In this document: piece after piece, positions 30,965 through 45,600 of the stretch | Numbering within the stretch: the first letter of the stretch is position 1 | Layout of the letters: every line of letters starts with the position of its first letter | NCBI GenBank assembly: GCA_021613335.1 | Contig: JAJTWR010000266.1 | Location: 5,885,501 to 5,949,500 of the forward strand | Direction: 5' to 3' | Source: Whitmania pigra | Lineage: Eukaryota; Annelida; Clitellata; Hirudinida; Haemopidae | Length of the DNA stretch: 64,000 bases | The notes under the pieces: model-generated | Databases searched by the model: none | Seen by the model: only the letters and a program-made list of their open reading frames with translations | Told to the model about the DNA's origin: nothing | Made by a program: the position numbers and the translations under genes

Positions 30965-33900
30965 CTACTCAATATCTTCAAGAAAAGCAATCCTTACATT
31001 GGATTCCCAACCCTCAGATTCTCCTGCCAGTTGATAATGAGTTTTCCTCAGTTCAGATAATTTTCTTCTCTCTTTATCCAATAAACTTTCTAACTCCAAA
31101 ACTCTGACCTGAGAATCCATTTCTTTCCGCTTTGCTTGGTGAAGAGTTAGCTTGGAGAAATTGAAAATCTCTAAAAGGATGAAAATGTTAGCTTCAATGA
31201 AAAGATATTGAACAAATCAAACATTGTACTGACCCATGTCCTCAACTCTCTCAGCTCCGCTTTTAGCAGAGGCAACCACAAGACCAGTGGCTTCCGAAAC
31301 ACCTTTAGAGGCTTCAGAAAGACTGGACAAATTATCACTTCCTCTTTCAGCTTTTACTTTTGATGCAACAACCAATTGAGCAGTACTGGCCGATATTTCT
31401 TGAGCACACACTACCAACTCTTCAAATTTTCCTTTTCCACTGACAACTTTGTCTGCTGCATCACTATAATGTCAACATTCTATGAGCATTTATTGTCTTA
31501 TTGTGAAATGTGAAATATAAATTATTTTTTCTCGATAATGAAAATTAAAATTTGGGAATGGAATTAAGAATAGGAATGGAAATTGCCTGAAAAAAATGGA
31601 ATTATTTTTATTTTTATTTTATTTTATTAAGTGGGTAGAGGACCGAAGCCTCTTACCTGCCCGCTATCAAACAGCAAAACGTTGAAAAAAGAAAGAAACG
31701 AGAGGTTCAATCAATAATAGACGAGAAAAGGAGACAAGTCATATTCATTGAGAAGGGAGGTGAAGCAACTATAGAGACTAATTAGATAGTTTATTCCAAA
31801 TGTTAATAATTCAATTTGTGAAAAAATATTTGGTGTTGTCTATTGCGCAAAAATATGACCTTAGTTTAAATTGATGACCTCTAGTTGATGAGTAGCTGGC
31901 AAAATGAATATGGTTTTTAAGGTGAGTTGATGTTAAATTATTGATGAATTAGGATGAGAAGTAGAATTTATTTTGTAGAATGGAATTATAATGAGAAATA
32001 GAAATTACTTCTGAAGCCAATTCGATTTAACTCAATTATTTTTATATATGGTAACTGTTGTGTACAAGCAATTATGTCACCGGAATGTGCACCTCTGCTG
32101 AATAGAGCTAAGCTACATCTCAACTGTTTGTGAAAGCAAGGAAGATTCAGTTGAGGCAGTTCAGGCGTCTGGTTCTGAATCTACATCATCGGACTTCATT
32201 GAAGAAGTTTAAATTTTTAACAGATAAGATTCAGTCCAGTACAACTGCTGCAGGTATTAGTTGTATCAACAAAAGGGACACTGTGCTTAATCAGCTCAAC
32301 AAATATCTAGCTGATATAATAGAAGAAAAAGAACATAATGTCGCAATAAATTTCTGAAAAAAAGACTACACGTTAGGTCGTGCCGAAATCAATCATGTGG
32401 AACGAAATGTGGAACAAGTCTCCACTCAGACTGGTCTTTGTCGTCCGATCAATTTATGACGTGCTGCTCTCACCTGCAGAGATGGAAAATCACCCAGGAC
32501 GCCAAATGCATGCTCTGCAGAGAGAGACAGACTCTCAGACATGCCCTGTCTGGCTGCAATTACGCACTTGCCCATGGCTGCTTCACTTGGCGCCACAACT
32601 AGGCCATACTCGTTGCAATTGAGCCCATAAAGGCTCCAGCACCAATGCTCAAGAATCTGCTCCACAGAGAAGAGTTTATTTCCTGCGCGAGGGCGCCTCC
32701 CAGTTCGCAAGGAACAGATGCAGAGCCAAAAGGAGACATATCCTTGAAAACGCTAATGATTGGGAAATTGTAGCTGATGTGGAAGGGTTAAGGCACTATC
32801 TGCAGATGCTGGCTGAAAGCGGCAAGAGGCTGGACGTGGTTTTGTCATCAACAAAGACAGACACATTTGTATTGGCGGTGCCATGGGTAGACAGGATTGG
32901 ACAGAGCAACACTCTGAAAGAAGAAAGATACATGGAGTTAACAATGGATCTCAGACAAAAAGGGTACAAAGTGTAGTTCTTTGCCTTCGAGGTCAGAGCA
33001 AAAGGTATGGTCGGTCAATCCACCTACACTTTCCTAAGAGAAATCAGCCTCACCAGTAAAGTCAGATCGAAGGCCTTGGCAGACATGTCCAGAGCTGCAG
33101 AAGCGGCTTCGCAGTGGTTATGGGCCAAGAGAGATTGCAAGTGATCTCACTCAACATGGCAGGCCTACCACCAATCATTCGAGGAGCCACCTTTGGAGCC
33201 GGCACGTATTGCCTTGCAAGTATAAAAGCGAACTTAGTCAAAATCAGCCAATCAGCTTTGCTTCGCTAGCCAGCCATTCAGAGAACAGCAAAGCCTCCCA
33301 TCAAGTCAAAGTGATTCCACAGGCAAGCCAAGAGGAGAACTCTCAATGGAGTTTCCTGTCAAGTCGGCATGGTGCCGCCATTCAACCAATGGGAGAGCTT
33401 CCAACATGAGTCTCCTGGCAGGTTGGCAAGAATAAGGCCCATATAACCAGCTGGTGCCGACTTCGGTAGTGGTCGTCGTGCATTTTGTCGGTCGTTCAAG
33501 TTGTTGGATTGTGCGTTGTATCTTGACTCTGTTTGTTGACTTGTCAAGATTGGTCATTACATCACCGGCAGGTACACCCGTCTGATCAGCGGGTTAGGCC
33601 CAACCGAGAGTGTCAGAGGATTTAAGGGCCAAAACACTTAAAAAAGGGGTCTCCTCTCTGAGCTGATTATGATGGCGCGCTGCTCGAAAGGCAGGCGAGT
33701 TTAAATAAAGTCTTGGTTTACTTGAAGAGCGTCTAAGCATTGAGCGGGCATGTAAAATATTTGCCAAGTTTTGAAAGATTGAAAAAGAGATAAATAATGC
33801 AGCCGACAGGGGCGGATTTAGAGGGGACGGAATGTGTGTGGTAAATAAGAAAAAAATCAATTATAAAATAAAAAGTAATAAAAAATTAAATTTAAATTTA

Positions 33901-36622
33901 AACAATGCACAAATAATTTTTTTAAATTATTTAATATATTTTTGCGACATAAATTTTAATAGCATTCTGCCGGAGCTCAGAAAGAGTTTCAGCTATCATC
34001 AATTTGCTTTAGTGAATTAGAATGTGTAACCCTCTTGCTGTTGAAATAAATAACTAAATAAAAAAAATAAAAAATACTTATTGTGAAATTATTTATATCA
34101 AATTCTTCTCTTATTTACAAGTACCGTATTTCCACGAAATAAACACGCAAACGAATTTAACACGCGGACGAATATAACACGCAATTTTTCCAATTTATGT
34201 AAAAAATCACTTATAAAACACGCAAATGATTATAACATGCACCAATAGACGCCTTTTTTTCTTTTGGCTAAAATAATTTAACATTTAAATTAAAATTATA
34301 TATATTAAAATATTAAATTGAAGCAGTTTTTAATACATAAAACAATCAAATATAAAAGTTGTAACAAAATCTTCCGAGTCCAAATCATCTCAGTTATGCA
34401 ACGGACTATAATCAAATAAATAAATAAATAAATAAACTTCCGTTGGCTGAGCGGCCGATGCTTGAAGTGATAAATACAGTGATATATAGGTAGAAGTGCT
34501 CTTGATTGAAATATAAGTCAAAATCATCTTAGTCATGCAACGGACTATAATCAAATAAATAAATAGATTGAAATATCGACGTCGTTAAGAAAGTGGCTGA
34601 TAAACGTAACTCGTACACTGTTGCCTACAAGCTTCAAGTCATTTCTAGAGCAAAAGACAAAGGTAACAGAGCAGCTGCTCGGGAGTTCAACGTTAATGAA
34701 GTGTCGGTTCGCGAATGGAGAAAGAAGGAATGATTGCTTGAGAAACTGAACCTGAGAAAACGTGCATGCCTTGGCCAAAATGCGAAATGGAAAAGTTAGA
34801 GTCTGATCTAAAGCTATGGGTCTTGGAACAAAGGAAGAGATAGCTTTTGACATTCCCGCTAGTGAAAGCATCTGGTGCCAGAACTGTGGCAATAACAACA
34901 AGTGGTTACGCACGGACATGTTTCACAGTCATACTTGGATGCTCTGCGGCTGGCACCAAGTCAAAACCAATATTGATTTTCAAGAGACAATGCAAAAAAT
35001 TTTTAGCATAAAGCTCTGGATTCAGAAATGTTCTCAAAAGAGGGGATTCTTTTGAAAGAGCTCGCGGTTGATCATGAATGCAATGACTGCTCATAAAGAT
35101 AAGTCAGTTAAGAAGATGCTCAACTTAAGCGGATGTCACATTGCAATCATCCAAACTGCAGCTACAAATCGTTGAGAAATTGACATATCTGAGAGGAAGG
35201 AATGGTGCATCCACTCATGGATGGCACAAACACTCACACACCGTCTGGACGAGACAGGAAGGCCTTGTATTCCGAGGTATGCACATGGGTTGCACGAGCA
35301 TTGGACAAAGTGTCGCCTGATTTGATTCTGAGTGAAAGGCTGGAATTACGTTTACAGGAAAGGAGTAAAGTGACCACCCGGACTTTGAACTAGCCTGCGA
35401 TCCGGCAAGAGCCGAAAATGAATATGAAGACTGTTCGACTTTTTACAGATTTGATGATGAGGAATAATTATTGGTCTTATGATTGATTTTTTGAATGTCT
35501 GTTAATAAATTGTTTAAAAACTTCAAAGAACTGGTTTAACGATTCATGAGCTCGCTACAATTGACCAAAATTGATCACAAGTACCTTCGATATTGCGTTC
35601 TCTTCAATTCTTCCTCGAGACTATTTTTATCTTAAGATTTGCATCAACTTCCTGCTTTGGAATGCATATTGTTTACGCATAATAATTTGTAAGACAAATG
35701 TGAAGCAATACTTCAAAGGACGGTAACGAACTCGTTAACCAATTCCACGCTGCAAAGAGTCCGCTTAACAAGTCTCCGTGTCCCATAACTTCCTAAATAT
35801 GGAAATCACATATTTTAAATGTAAAAATCTTAAGAGACATATTTGAATATTTGAGATCAATTCTTGGAGTAGATGATGAAGTAAATCAGATGCATCATGC
35901 TGTGAGACACAGCTTCAATGGAAAGTATAGCATTGTTGAGGTCCAAACCGAACAACAATTATAACATGAAATTTCATGAGATTTCAAGGTTAAAGTCTCC
36001 CTTTCAAGAAGTATAAATGGATCATTTGATTTGAGCATGAAATGCAGCTCATGTACATAACCTTTATAAATGCATTGAAAGAAACAACGTTTTATTTAAA
36101 TAAATTGAGATCAGTTCTTGAAGCAAATACTGAAGTTATGCATTTGTATCATGCTCTGGGACACAGCTTCACTGTGAAGATATGGCATTGTTGAGGTTCA
36201 AACAGTGCATCAACTATAACATAAAAGTGTGGCCAAAAGCTGCATATAATTTATACCATCCAATGGGTTTCATGATTTTCTCTTATAGCAATGTAGAAAA
36301 TCAAGTGACTCATCACCAAAAAAAGCCAAAGCAGTGGTGGTAATTTATTATAATTACCAATTTGAATCTTCATAATGAGTTCCAAGAGAAAGGGCTAAGA
36401 CTTCCATTTTGTTTTCCAATAAAGACTGCAAAAGACTGATAACTGACACTATTACCAAGATTGTATCTATTTTGTTCCAGGCTTTTGAGAAGTGTTTAAA
36501 GAGTTTTTATAGCAAGACCATTAAGAGGTTGAAGACATTTGCTACAATAAGTCCATGCATGTGATGTTTGATTATTAAAATATTAAACAGCACCAACCAA
36601 AGCTGTCTGAACCACCAGTTCA

Positions 36623-36657
<35 letters not shown>

Positions 36658-39600
36658 AAAAATAATAATAATGATGATGATAATAATAATAATAATAATG
36701 ATAATAATAAAATAAATAATAATAATAATAATAATGATAATAATAATAATGATAATAATAATAATAATAAAATAAATAATAATAATAATAATAATAAAAT
36801 AAACATTGAAAAAAACATTGTCACACAAACTGAAAACATTAGCTCCAATTATAATTATGAGTAACAAAGAGTTGAAAAAATTTGAGAGCTGGACAATGCA
36901 ACGATTAGCGTGAATGTTTTGTCAATGCTTCTGTAAGCATATATCGAAAGTTCTTTATGCAATGCACTAACGCCCAATAAATAAACTATTTATAATTAAA
37001 AATATAGTCTAAAGCAGGGGTTCCCAACCTGGGAGTTAGGGCTCCCTAGGGGAGCCGTGAAGGGGGGCCGTGGAATACTTTTCAAAATCAGCATAAAAAT
37101 TTTCAAATGTGTTTATAAAAAAATCCAAGAATAATATTTATGCACAAGTAACAAGTATGGGTTTACATGTGACATGGAACTACATCCGTGCAAGAGCAAC
37201 AAACACAGACTATTTCAAGAAACTCTGCAAGGAGGTTGGTGCTCCTTTTGAAGTCTTGCTCTTTCATACTGACGTCAGGTGGATGTCCAGAGGGGAGGTT
37301 TTCAGCCGATTAATGGAACTGCAATTTGAGGTGTCCATGTTCTTACAAGAGAAACAGAGTGACCTTGAAAGTATATTTTGTCTGCCAGAATTCAGCCTAT
37401 CACTGGCATATTTGGCTGACATTTTCACCCATTTAAATGAGCTTAACACTAAGATTAAGGGTCCTAACATGACTGTTATTGATGCTGGTGAGAAACTAGG
37501 CTCATTTCTGAAGAAGCTGCCCCTGTGGATCAGAAGAGTGGAGAAGGCACAAAGAGTTGCTGAAGAGGGAGTTTCAGGTCAAAAGTTTGGCTGACTTTTG
37601 GTGCTCCATGATGATACCATACCACATTTTAGCCAAAAAAGCCATGACATCCATCATTCCTTTTGTGACCACCTACCTCTGTGAAGCTGGATTTTAAAAC
37701 CTGATGACAATCAAAACAAAATCGCAAAACAAACCTGATGCAAAGGATGACATGAAAGTGACCCTGTCAAAATCAAAGCCCAGATTCCATCTACTTGTGA
37801 ACAAGAAGCAGGATTTTTTTACAGTAAATTATTGTTCATTACTTTTTTTCTTGAAAAATTTTGATAGGGGGGCCGTGGACCACATTTTGTCCTCTAAGGG
37901 AGTTGCAGGCACAAAAAGGTTGGGAACCCCTGGTCTAAAGCTTTTACAAAAACAATCAACAGTCTGTGCTATCATTTAAATGTTTTTATTTTTTATTGGT
38001 CGGAAATCAAATTCAAGTAAATTTAATCTAGCATAACACGCAAACGATTATAGCACGCATAGGGTGGTTGCGTGGTAAGTAAAATCGAACATAACACGCG
38101 TTTAATATGGGTGAAAATATGGTAATGGTCACACAATTTGGGTTATCATTATGTTAAGTTCATAGTTCATTACTTTTTTTCTTGAAAAATTTTGATAGGG
38201 GGGCCGTGGACCACATTTTGTCCTCTAAGGGAGCTGCAGGCACAAAAAGGTTGGGAACCCCTGGTCTAAAGCTTTTACAAAAACAATCAACAGTCTGTGC
38301 TATCATTTAAATGTTTTTATTTTTTATTGGTCGGAAATCAAATTCAAGTAAATTTAATCTAGCATAACACGCAAACGATTATAGCACGCATAGGGTGGTT
38401 GCGTGGTAAGTAAAATGGAACATAACACGCGTTTAATATGGGTGAAAATATGGTAATGGTCACACAATTTGGGTTATCATTATGTTAAGAACATAGTGAG
38501 ATAGAGGTGGCTTGAAAAAGTTTAACAATTCTTGACTACGATGTGGGTAGTTTAAGAATAATCAGCATGTGTTGTAATTATAAAAAAATCTAAATTTTAG
38601 CAGATGAATATGTAAAATAACTGTTAGTCCTTTCAGTTCAGTTCCTTACTATTTCAATGAATGCCCATTCTGAATTTTAGAATATCTGTTCTTTATAATG
38701 CTACTACCTGTATGAGCCAGTGTTTCTATGGCTCAGTTTGGTTAAATGGAAAATAAAGAAAATAGAAAGCGCACATTTCTAATGTGTTTAATTTTACAAT
38801 ACTTGTAATTCACCCAATGCATACCTAGGCTTTCATTGTTAGAAAGTCATAACCCTAGTGCAAAGATGCCATGAATAACAAGCATCTTGTCAAGTTTCCC
38901 AAACTCAACATTCTGAAATGTTCATCAAATGTGTTCATCAGCACACATGTGCACCTCAAGAGCCTGTCCCCCATCCTCAATAAATATTGCTGGTACCTTT
39001 CTTACTTCTTTTACTACACTAAAACTACTCTGTGTCACCTTTGATTCCCACCTCAGCTTCAAACAACATGCCATAATAAAATCCTGCAACCATCTCATCT
39101 GGGCAATTTCTAATCATCTAGCTATGTAACGGACGGTTATAAAACAAAATCATCTGGGCAATCCAATATATCCGTCCATTCCTTTCCATCTATATGATTT
39201 CTGCTCTTGCAAGCAGTCTAGTCTCTCTTGCCTGGACTACTCCAACTCTCTCCTCTATGGCACTTCTGCCTTCCTTATCCTTTCCCTTCAGCACATCCAA
39301 AGCAAGTTAGCTTATTCTCCTTGACCCTAATCTTAACAGCTCCAAGGCTGTCACAACTGTACTGGCTACCCATACATTACTGTATCATTTGAAAAATATC
39401 TTTACTCACTTATCGTACCTTAATCACATTTACTACAGGACATGCAGAAGTTTAGAAATCAATTTAAAAAAGGGCATAAAGAAAATAAAGAAGCAGTTTG
39501 AAGAAATATTTTCTTCAGATCCAGAGTTGTGTAAAACAACTCAAGCCAAGTTGTTTCTTCAGTCAAATGCACAGCCAGTCTTCAGAAAGAAGAGACCAGT

Positions 39601-42600
39601 GCCATTGATGGATTTAGCCAGATTTGAGGAAGAACTCAATAGGCTAGAAGGGAAAGGAATAATCAACAAGTTGATTACTCCAGATGGGCAGCCCCAATTG
39701 TCATTGTCAAAAAGGTGAATGGAAGCATCATATGGTAACTAACTAGGCTAATAACTAGCTGTTGTTGCACTAGCATCCTTTTCCCACTCCTGATAACATT
39801 TCCAGAAAATTGAATGATGGCACATTATTTACTCAGATCAATCTTGCCAATGGGTATTTAAAGGTCAAAGTGGAGGAAAATTCAAAAGAAATGTTGCTAA
39901 TTAAAACCCACCATAGACTTTTTGGGTACAATTGTCTGCCTTATAATGTAAAATCAGCACCCCGCATCTTTTAACAGGTTATAGATGCCACAATGGCAGG
40001 CTTACCAGGTGTGGCAGGGCATCTTGATTATATTATTGTGAAAAGCCTCATATTTGAGGAGCACACTGCAAATTTGGAAGCTTTGTTCAAAAGGATCCTT
40101 AAGTATGGCTTCCATGTCCAACTTGACAAGTGCAATTTCTTTATGCTCCGAATCAAACACTTGGGTTTCTGCATCAACGTGGCAGGATTACATCCTGATT
40201 CGGACAAGACAAGCAATCACATTTCTTGGTTTCCTTAACCACTATGTCTCTATTCATCAAAAACAAGAGGGAATTACAGGCACCTTTAGGTGCATTGCTA
40301 AAGAAGGACTCCAAATTTACGCGGTCCACAGAATGTCAAGTTTGAGAAAAGTTTGTCCTTTTGAGAAAGCCAGAAGACATTGATGTCAAATTTTGCTCTA
40401 AATTTTTATTTTCCATAAAGTATGTCATGCTTGAGGCAGGAAGGGGGTTAAGGTATGTGTGACATCACACAAATTAGAAAATTAAAAAAAAAAAATAAAT
40501 TTATAAAATTTTATATTTTCAAAATGTTACATTTTTAAAATGCTGATTCTATATCTTTGGGACTGAAGCTCTAAAAATCACAATTATTTAGTTTGGCTTA
40601 GTTTTGGTCAGATCGTTCGCTCACTCTTTCTAACAATGGAGAAACGTAATTTTCTTTTTATTTTATTTATTTAACTGGTCAAAGGGCTAAATAGCCACTA
40701 ATAAGACCAGCCTCAGCAAGAATGATACAACAAGTCAACATCGAGCGAGGAAAAGCAGGTTACAGATTAGTCGGTAATTGATAAAAATTTTGGAAAATGA
40801 AGATTAATGCTCTGAAACGGGAGAAAGTGCCAGCAGATACCACCTTGTCTGGTAGGGAATTCCAGACAGCAACAACTCTGTTCACAAAATATTTTGTAGC
40901 AGCATTAGCCGAGCACTTCCTCGCACGTAACTTAAAGCGATGTCCCCGTGTTTGATTGTACTGTGAGAATTGAACAAAATTTAAAAGGTCACTATTCACG
41001 AGACCATTCAGTAATTTAAACAAAAAGTAATTTAAACAAAGATCAGTAATTAAACGTCTATGTTCGAGTGTTTTGAGCCCTAGCATCTTAGTTCTGGCTG
41101 GCGATGAATGCTGGGAATTGCCTTTGTGAATCTTCTTTGGACTGACTCAATTCTTTTAACAGGGTATTTGAGGTGGGGATTCCATACAGGAGAGCAGTAT
41201 TCTAGTATAGGCCTAACATATGTACAATATGCTTTTATTGGAGTGGTTAGGTCTTTAGTAGAAAAATACAATAGAATCAGTTTGGATATGGTTGATGCTT
41301 TTTTAATATTATTATCAATGTGTTTGTCAAAGTGGAGAGAAGAATTTGTGTACATCATTGTATAATGCTTATATTGAAGCATACAGAGCCAGGAATAAAC
41401 AGGATTGTCAAAAAGAAGTTAATGAGATATGGAATAAAATCAAGTCTGATGCTAATGTATTTGAGGAAGTGGGGGTCTGAGGTTTGTGACGTACTTTTTA
41501 GGAGGGTCTGAGATTTGTACAAAAGAGGGAATGGGGTGGCATCTAAAATGGTCTACAATAGCGTGATGGCCTCATTCCTGTCTACACAGCAAGCTGGCTA
41601 CAGAGTTGGCACCTTATTCTTCAAATTCAAGATAGAATGCTGTAAGACCACGAATTTCAGCCAGCCAACAAAAACCAACAGAAACATCTGACTGATCAGA
41701 TGCAGCCCATCCCCCAAAAACATCTGCATATATCTATAGAACCAAAATATTTGAGGATAGGGGAAGCTCCTGTGAGGATCCCTGTCAGACCTCCAAGACA
41801 GAGTATTAAGAATCTGTGAAACAGAGAGTTTGACAAAGATTACTGCTATGAAGATTCCCAGTCTTTCTGATGATCCCCTCACCATTAGGCATTGAATTAA
41901 AAAAACAAAATTGTACAAAAAAATACCAACACTAGTAAATTTGCTCCAAATCCAACTGCCTTTGCTGCAGATATGAGTCCTTCTGTCCACCTATGATGCT
42001 TTTTATAGAAGTCCTTCACAGTGCTTGTTCCCTAGAACCATTTAACTGTTAGAGTTCCTCAAAATCAGAAATGCCATTGGCAAAAGGAAAATATTTTTCA
42101 AATGTTAAAGCAATTAAAAATTGAAAGTTATGCCATCCTCTCCCCCTTTAAAATGACATCCACAATTAAAATTAAGTTAATTTACTTTACCCTTCCTTGA
42201 GACACAATCTCCTTTTGCAAAAATTTAGACTTTTCAATTAAAACCATAATTTTCTGTAATAAAAGTTTATTTGAAACAAATGCGAGAAATATTTGAAACA
42301 CGGGGTTAAGGTCTATAGAAACAAACCATCATGAGAATGTTACAACTGTCAAGAATTTTCTCACTGACTTCGAGCTGTATACCACTCTGTTGAGATCTTG
42401 AGCTAGCCAACATTTTCTAAAAATAAGTCATAATAATCATGAATCAAGTTAATTCACATTTAGCAAGTGATAATACAGCTATGCGAGATGCAGCTTCATC
42501 AATAGCTTGTGAAGTCTGTAGCATTTCCTTTTCAATAAGGTCATCCATTTTTTCTGCCTGAATATCTTCAAATTTTGGGATTAAGTCAGTTGCTTGTAAA

Positions 42601-45600
42601 CAAAGTATTTCCAGCAAATTCTTGAGAAGTCTTGATTGATTTAGGAATTCTTTTTTTTCAATACTTTCTGCTGAAAAAATCTATGGTCATACATAATTTC
42701 ACTTAAGAATTCTTTAACTAAATAAAACCTGGTTTTATAATATCCAGAAGTCCTTTCATATGCCTGCCAAGATTTTGTGCTAGGCTTGCTATTGCTAAAA
42801 ACACAGTAACATTAAATATTTAGAATATTTATAACAAGATATAATAGAAATTTTTGAACTTTTAAAATTTTATTTTAGCTTTTTAATTGAGCCAAACTAA
42901 AAAAAAAAAAAAAAACAAACTCAAAAAACCAAAGTATGAGAAAGATAGTCAGGAAAATCAGTTCAAGGGTTAAAACTGTAATATATAGTGTGTTGCAAAA
43001 ACCTGGCCGTTACGTTTCTTGACGATAACTTTTTATGTACAGAATTCTCATAGGCCATTTTTTAACACAATGTACTGAAACACATTAGATTTACATACTT
43101 ATGAAATTTATTGAACTCAGATAAATATTTAGTGCAATTTTCTGGAAAAAAACTGGAAATTATGTATAGGAACAAGAAACACTAGGGAGCAAAAATTTTT
43201 ATATTTATTAAAACCAAACCTTAAAATTATTATTTATATGACAGTCAATAATGTATCTCCCTTCATAATAATTAACTCATGAACACTATTTTTTAATGAA
43301 TCCACGAAAGGTTTCAATCTCTTTTCATTCAGTTCGTTCCAGGCATTATTCAAAGCAGTTCCTGAACACTGAAATATGGCCTCCCATTGGACCACACCTT
43401 CCTAGCAAGCAATCCCCATGTTTTCAATAAGGTCCGGAGAGTAAGTTGGCCACTTCAGAACCTTGAAATTCCGCTATTAGTGAGTTTTCTTACTATGACT
43501 CATCTTAGACTAGGCTTAGCTGAAGTTTTTCAATTTGCTTTCCTTGCTCACTAATAGCCTCCATCAACTTGTCAGTTGTTCTGATAACCATTTTAAGTTC
43601 TACAATATCCTCAGTCTAGATCTTCAAATGTTCCTATGACTCTTCAGCATTTTCATCTGCAAACTTCTTGATACAAGCCTCATTTGATTTCAAGCGACTT
43701 TCATATAGGAAAAATCCAAAGTTTGGCCATTGTTTTTTATTCAGAAATGGTGTCTCAGACACCTACTTCTTTGTCTCAGCATAGTACAATCATACTCAAA
43801 ATAATGTTTTATTAACGTCCGTTGCATGTCTAGATGATTAGGACGGTGCACCCGCAGCGGGTACAATCATACTCAGCTCTTACGTGGTTATATATGTCAT
43901 GAATTAGGGGCTCAGAGAGAGTATTGGTGAGAGAAAGAGTGTTAGGCGTTGCGAGCTAGAGTGGCAGACAAGTTTTGAGTTTTGTGAGTGACCGTTTTAT
44001 AAAATATTTATATATAGTTGTTGTTTGTTGCTGGTTTGTTTCATATTGAATAGAATCGCTTTCCAAATATTAGAAACTTATTTTGTCACTTCTATTTGAT
44101 TCTGCTCGCTAGAAGGCTTGAGACACTATCCCCAGCTGCTTAGGGATAGCAGGAGGGCGGATGTTCTCGCATCGTCGTCATCAGGCGCTTTCATTTTGAT
44201 AGAGTTAACTGTCCCATGGTAATGCTAATACCCACCGAAATTGGGGCGAGAGGTTTAGTTGGTAATTCAGTCTACATGTTCCTCACTCAAATAGGTTTAT
44301 CCATCTGGGAAAGAACTAAGGCTATGATAAAAGTGTCGGAGGCTGCAGAGGCAGCATCGTGTTGGATTTGGGAGATGAGAGGCCACAAGCGTTTCTAAGA
44401 ATAGATCTCTAGATCACGGTCTGGTTGTTGAGATGATGGCGCGCATTCGCAAATGAGGTAAAAACGCGATTGAGTGTTTGAGGCAATATATGCGTGAGCA
44501 TGGTGAGCGTATATTTCTAAGTGACGGCGGCCGCTTCAAAGAAATTATAACGCTCATTTTGCATTATATGGGATCGATGCGCAAAGGTCGTTGTGAATCT
44601 CATCGACAACCATATAACGTGAGGTGCATAGGTAGTAGGGTTTTCACTGACAGGGACACCTGCCTGATCAACGGGTTTGGCCCACCCATCGAGAAAGTCA
44701 AGAGTTTGGGCCGAAACGTTTGATTTCGGGTACTCCTCTGATGATTCCCTATCAGTTCGCTTCGCGGTAGGAGTTTCTAAGTTCATTTTTAAAGTGCATA
44801 ACATCAGAGAAGCCTAAAACCAAATAAAATAATGTTTCAATACAATCTTTACAGTCAATATTGACCAATAAAATTACACAACGCAAGAACAATTTTAAGC
44901 AAAATGTTACAATTATTGAAAAATAATTACCTTCTCCAGCATCAATTGAAGCTGAATGAGCTGTCGCTAAGGAAAGTTCAATTATCTCACTCGAAAAAAA
45001 AGAGAAGTTGAGTATGTTACTGAGCAGCACTTCTGAATCTAGCAGGAGATCTGTTAAAATGTTAGTATTTGATTTTGGTGAATTCTACCACAACTGATGC
45101 AACAGTCAGATATAAAGTCAAAACATGGTTTCATAAAAATAATGGATGTCAATAAAGAACCAACCAACCATACCATACAAATAAAAAATTAGCTTTTATT
45201 CTTGATATTTTATTTTTATTTATATTTCAAACAAGGTCAAAGGGCTTTTAACTATTTACATGACATGTAAAATCTGCCAAATCTTCTGCCCATTTAAAAA
45301 TCTGTTAAGGAAACTGAAGCATGTTCACATCTTCATGCTTATAGATACTTCTAGGTACTTTAGAGTCATCAGCAAACTTAGATAATTTAGCCGGTATTCC
45401 AACATCCAGAGCATTTATAACACGCAGAACAACACAGAACCCAATACTGATAATCGTGGGACACCATCATTCCAAATAAATTCCTCCATTCCTACTTTTT
45501 GTCTCCTAACCCTAAACCAGTTTTTCAGCAAATGTAAAAGTTTGCCTTCAATTCCACACCAAGCTTTTTTGAAGCCTTTGTTGGCTTTTGATGTTAAAAG

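Larger units (their letters stand above)
34124..38122 (+). mobile_element. Pogo/Tigger-type DNA transposon, decayed, with nested insertions
   Basis: The left terminus CCGTATTTCCACGAAATAAA and the inverted right terminus CCATATTTTCACCCATATTAA are each flanked by TA (34122-34123, 38123-38124). Both subterminal parts are rich in AACACGC. The transposase relic is inside at 34580-35470. Later arrivals inside it are two tail-only LINE insertions (34377-34436, 34515-34565), the repeat at 36225-36590, a trinucleotide microsatellite and the hAT element 37015-37932. The right terminus is duplicated downstream (38165-38488). Confidence 0.75.

Noticed and set aside
34438..34475. tRNA gene suggested by TTGGCTGAGCGGCCGATGC
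   Set aside because: Resembles an A-box only; no B-box or cloverleaf follows.
36507..36867. Poly-N/poly-I frames of 94-113 codons
   Set aside because: AAT/GAT microsatellite.
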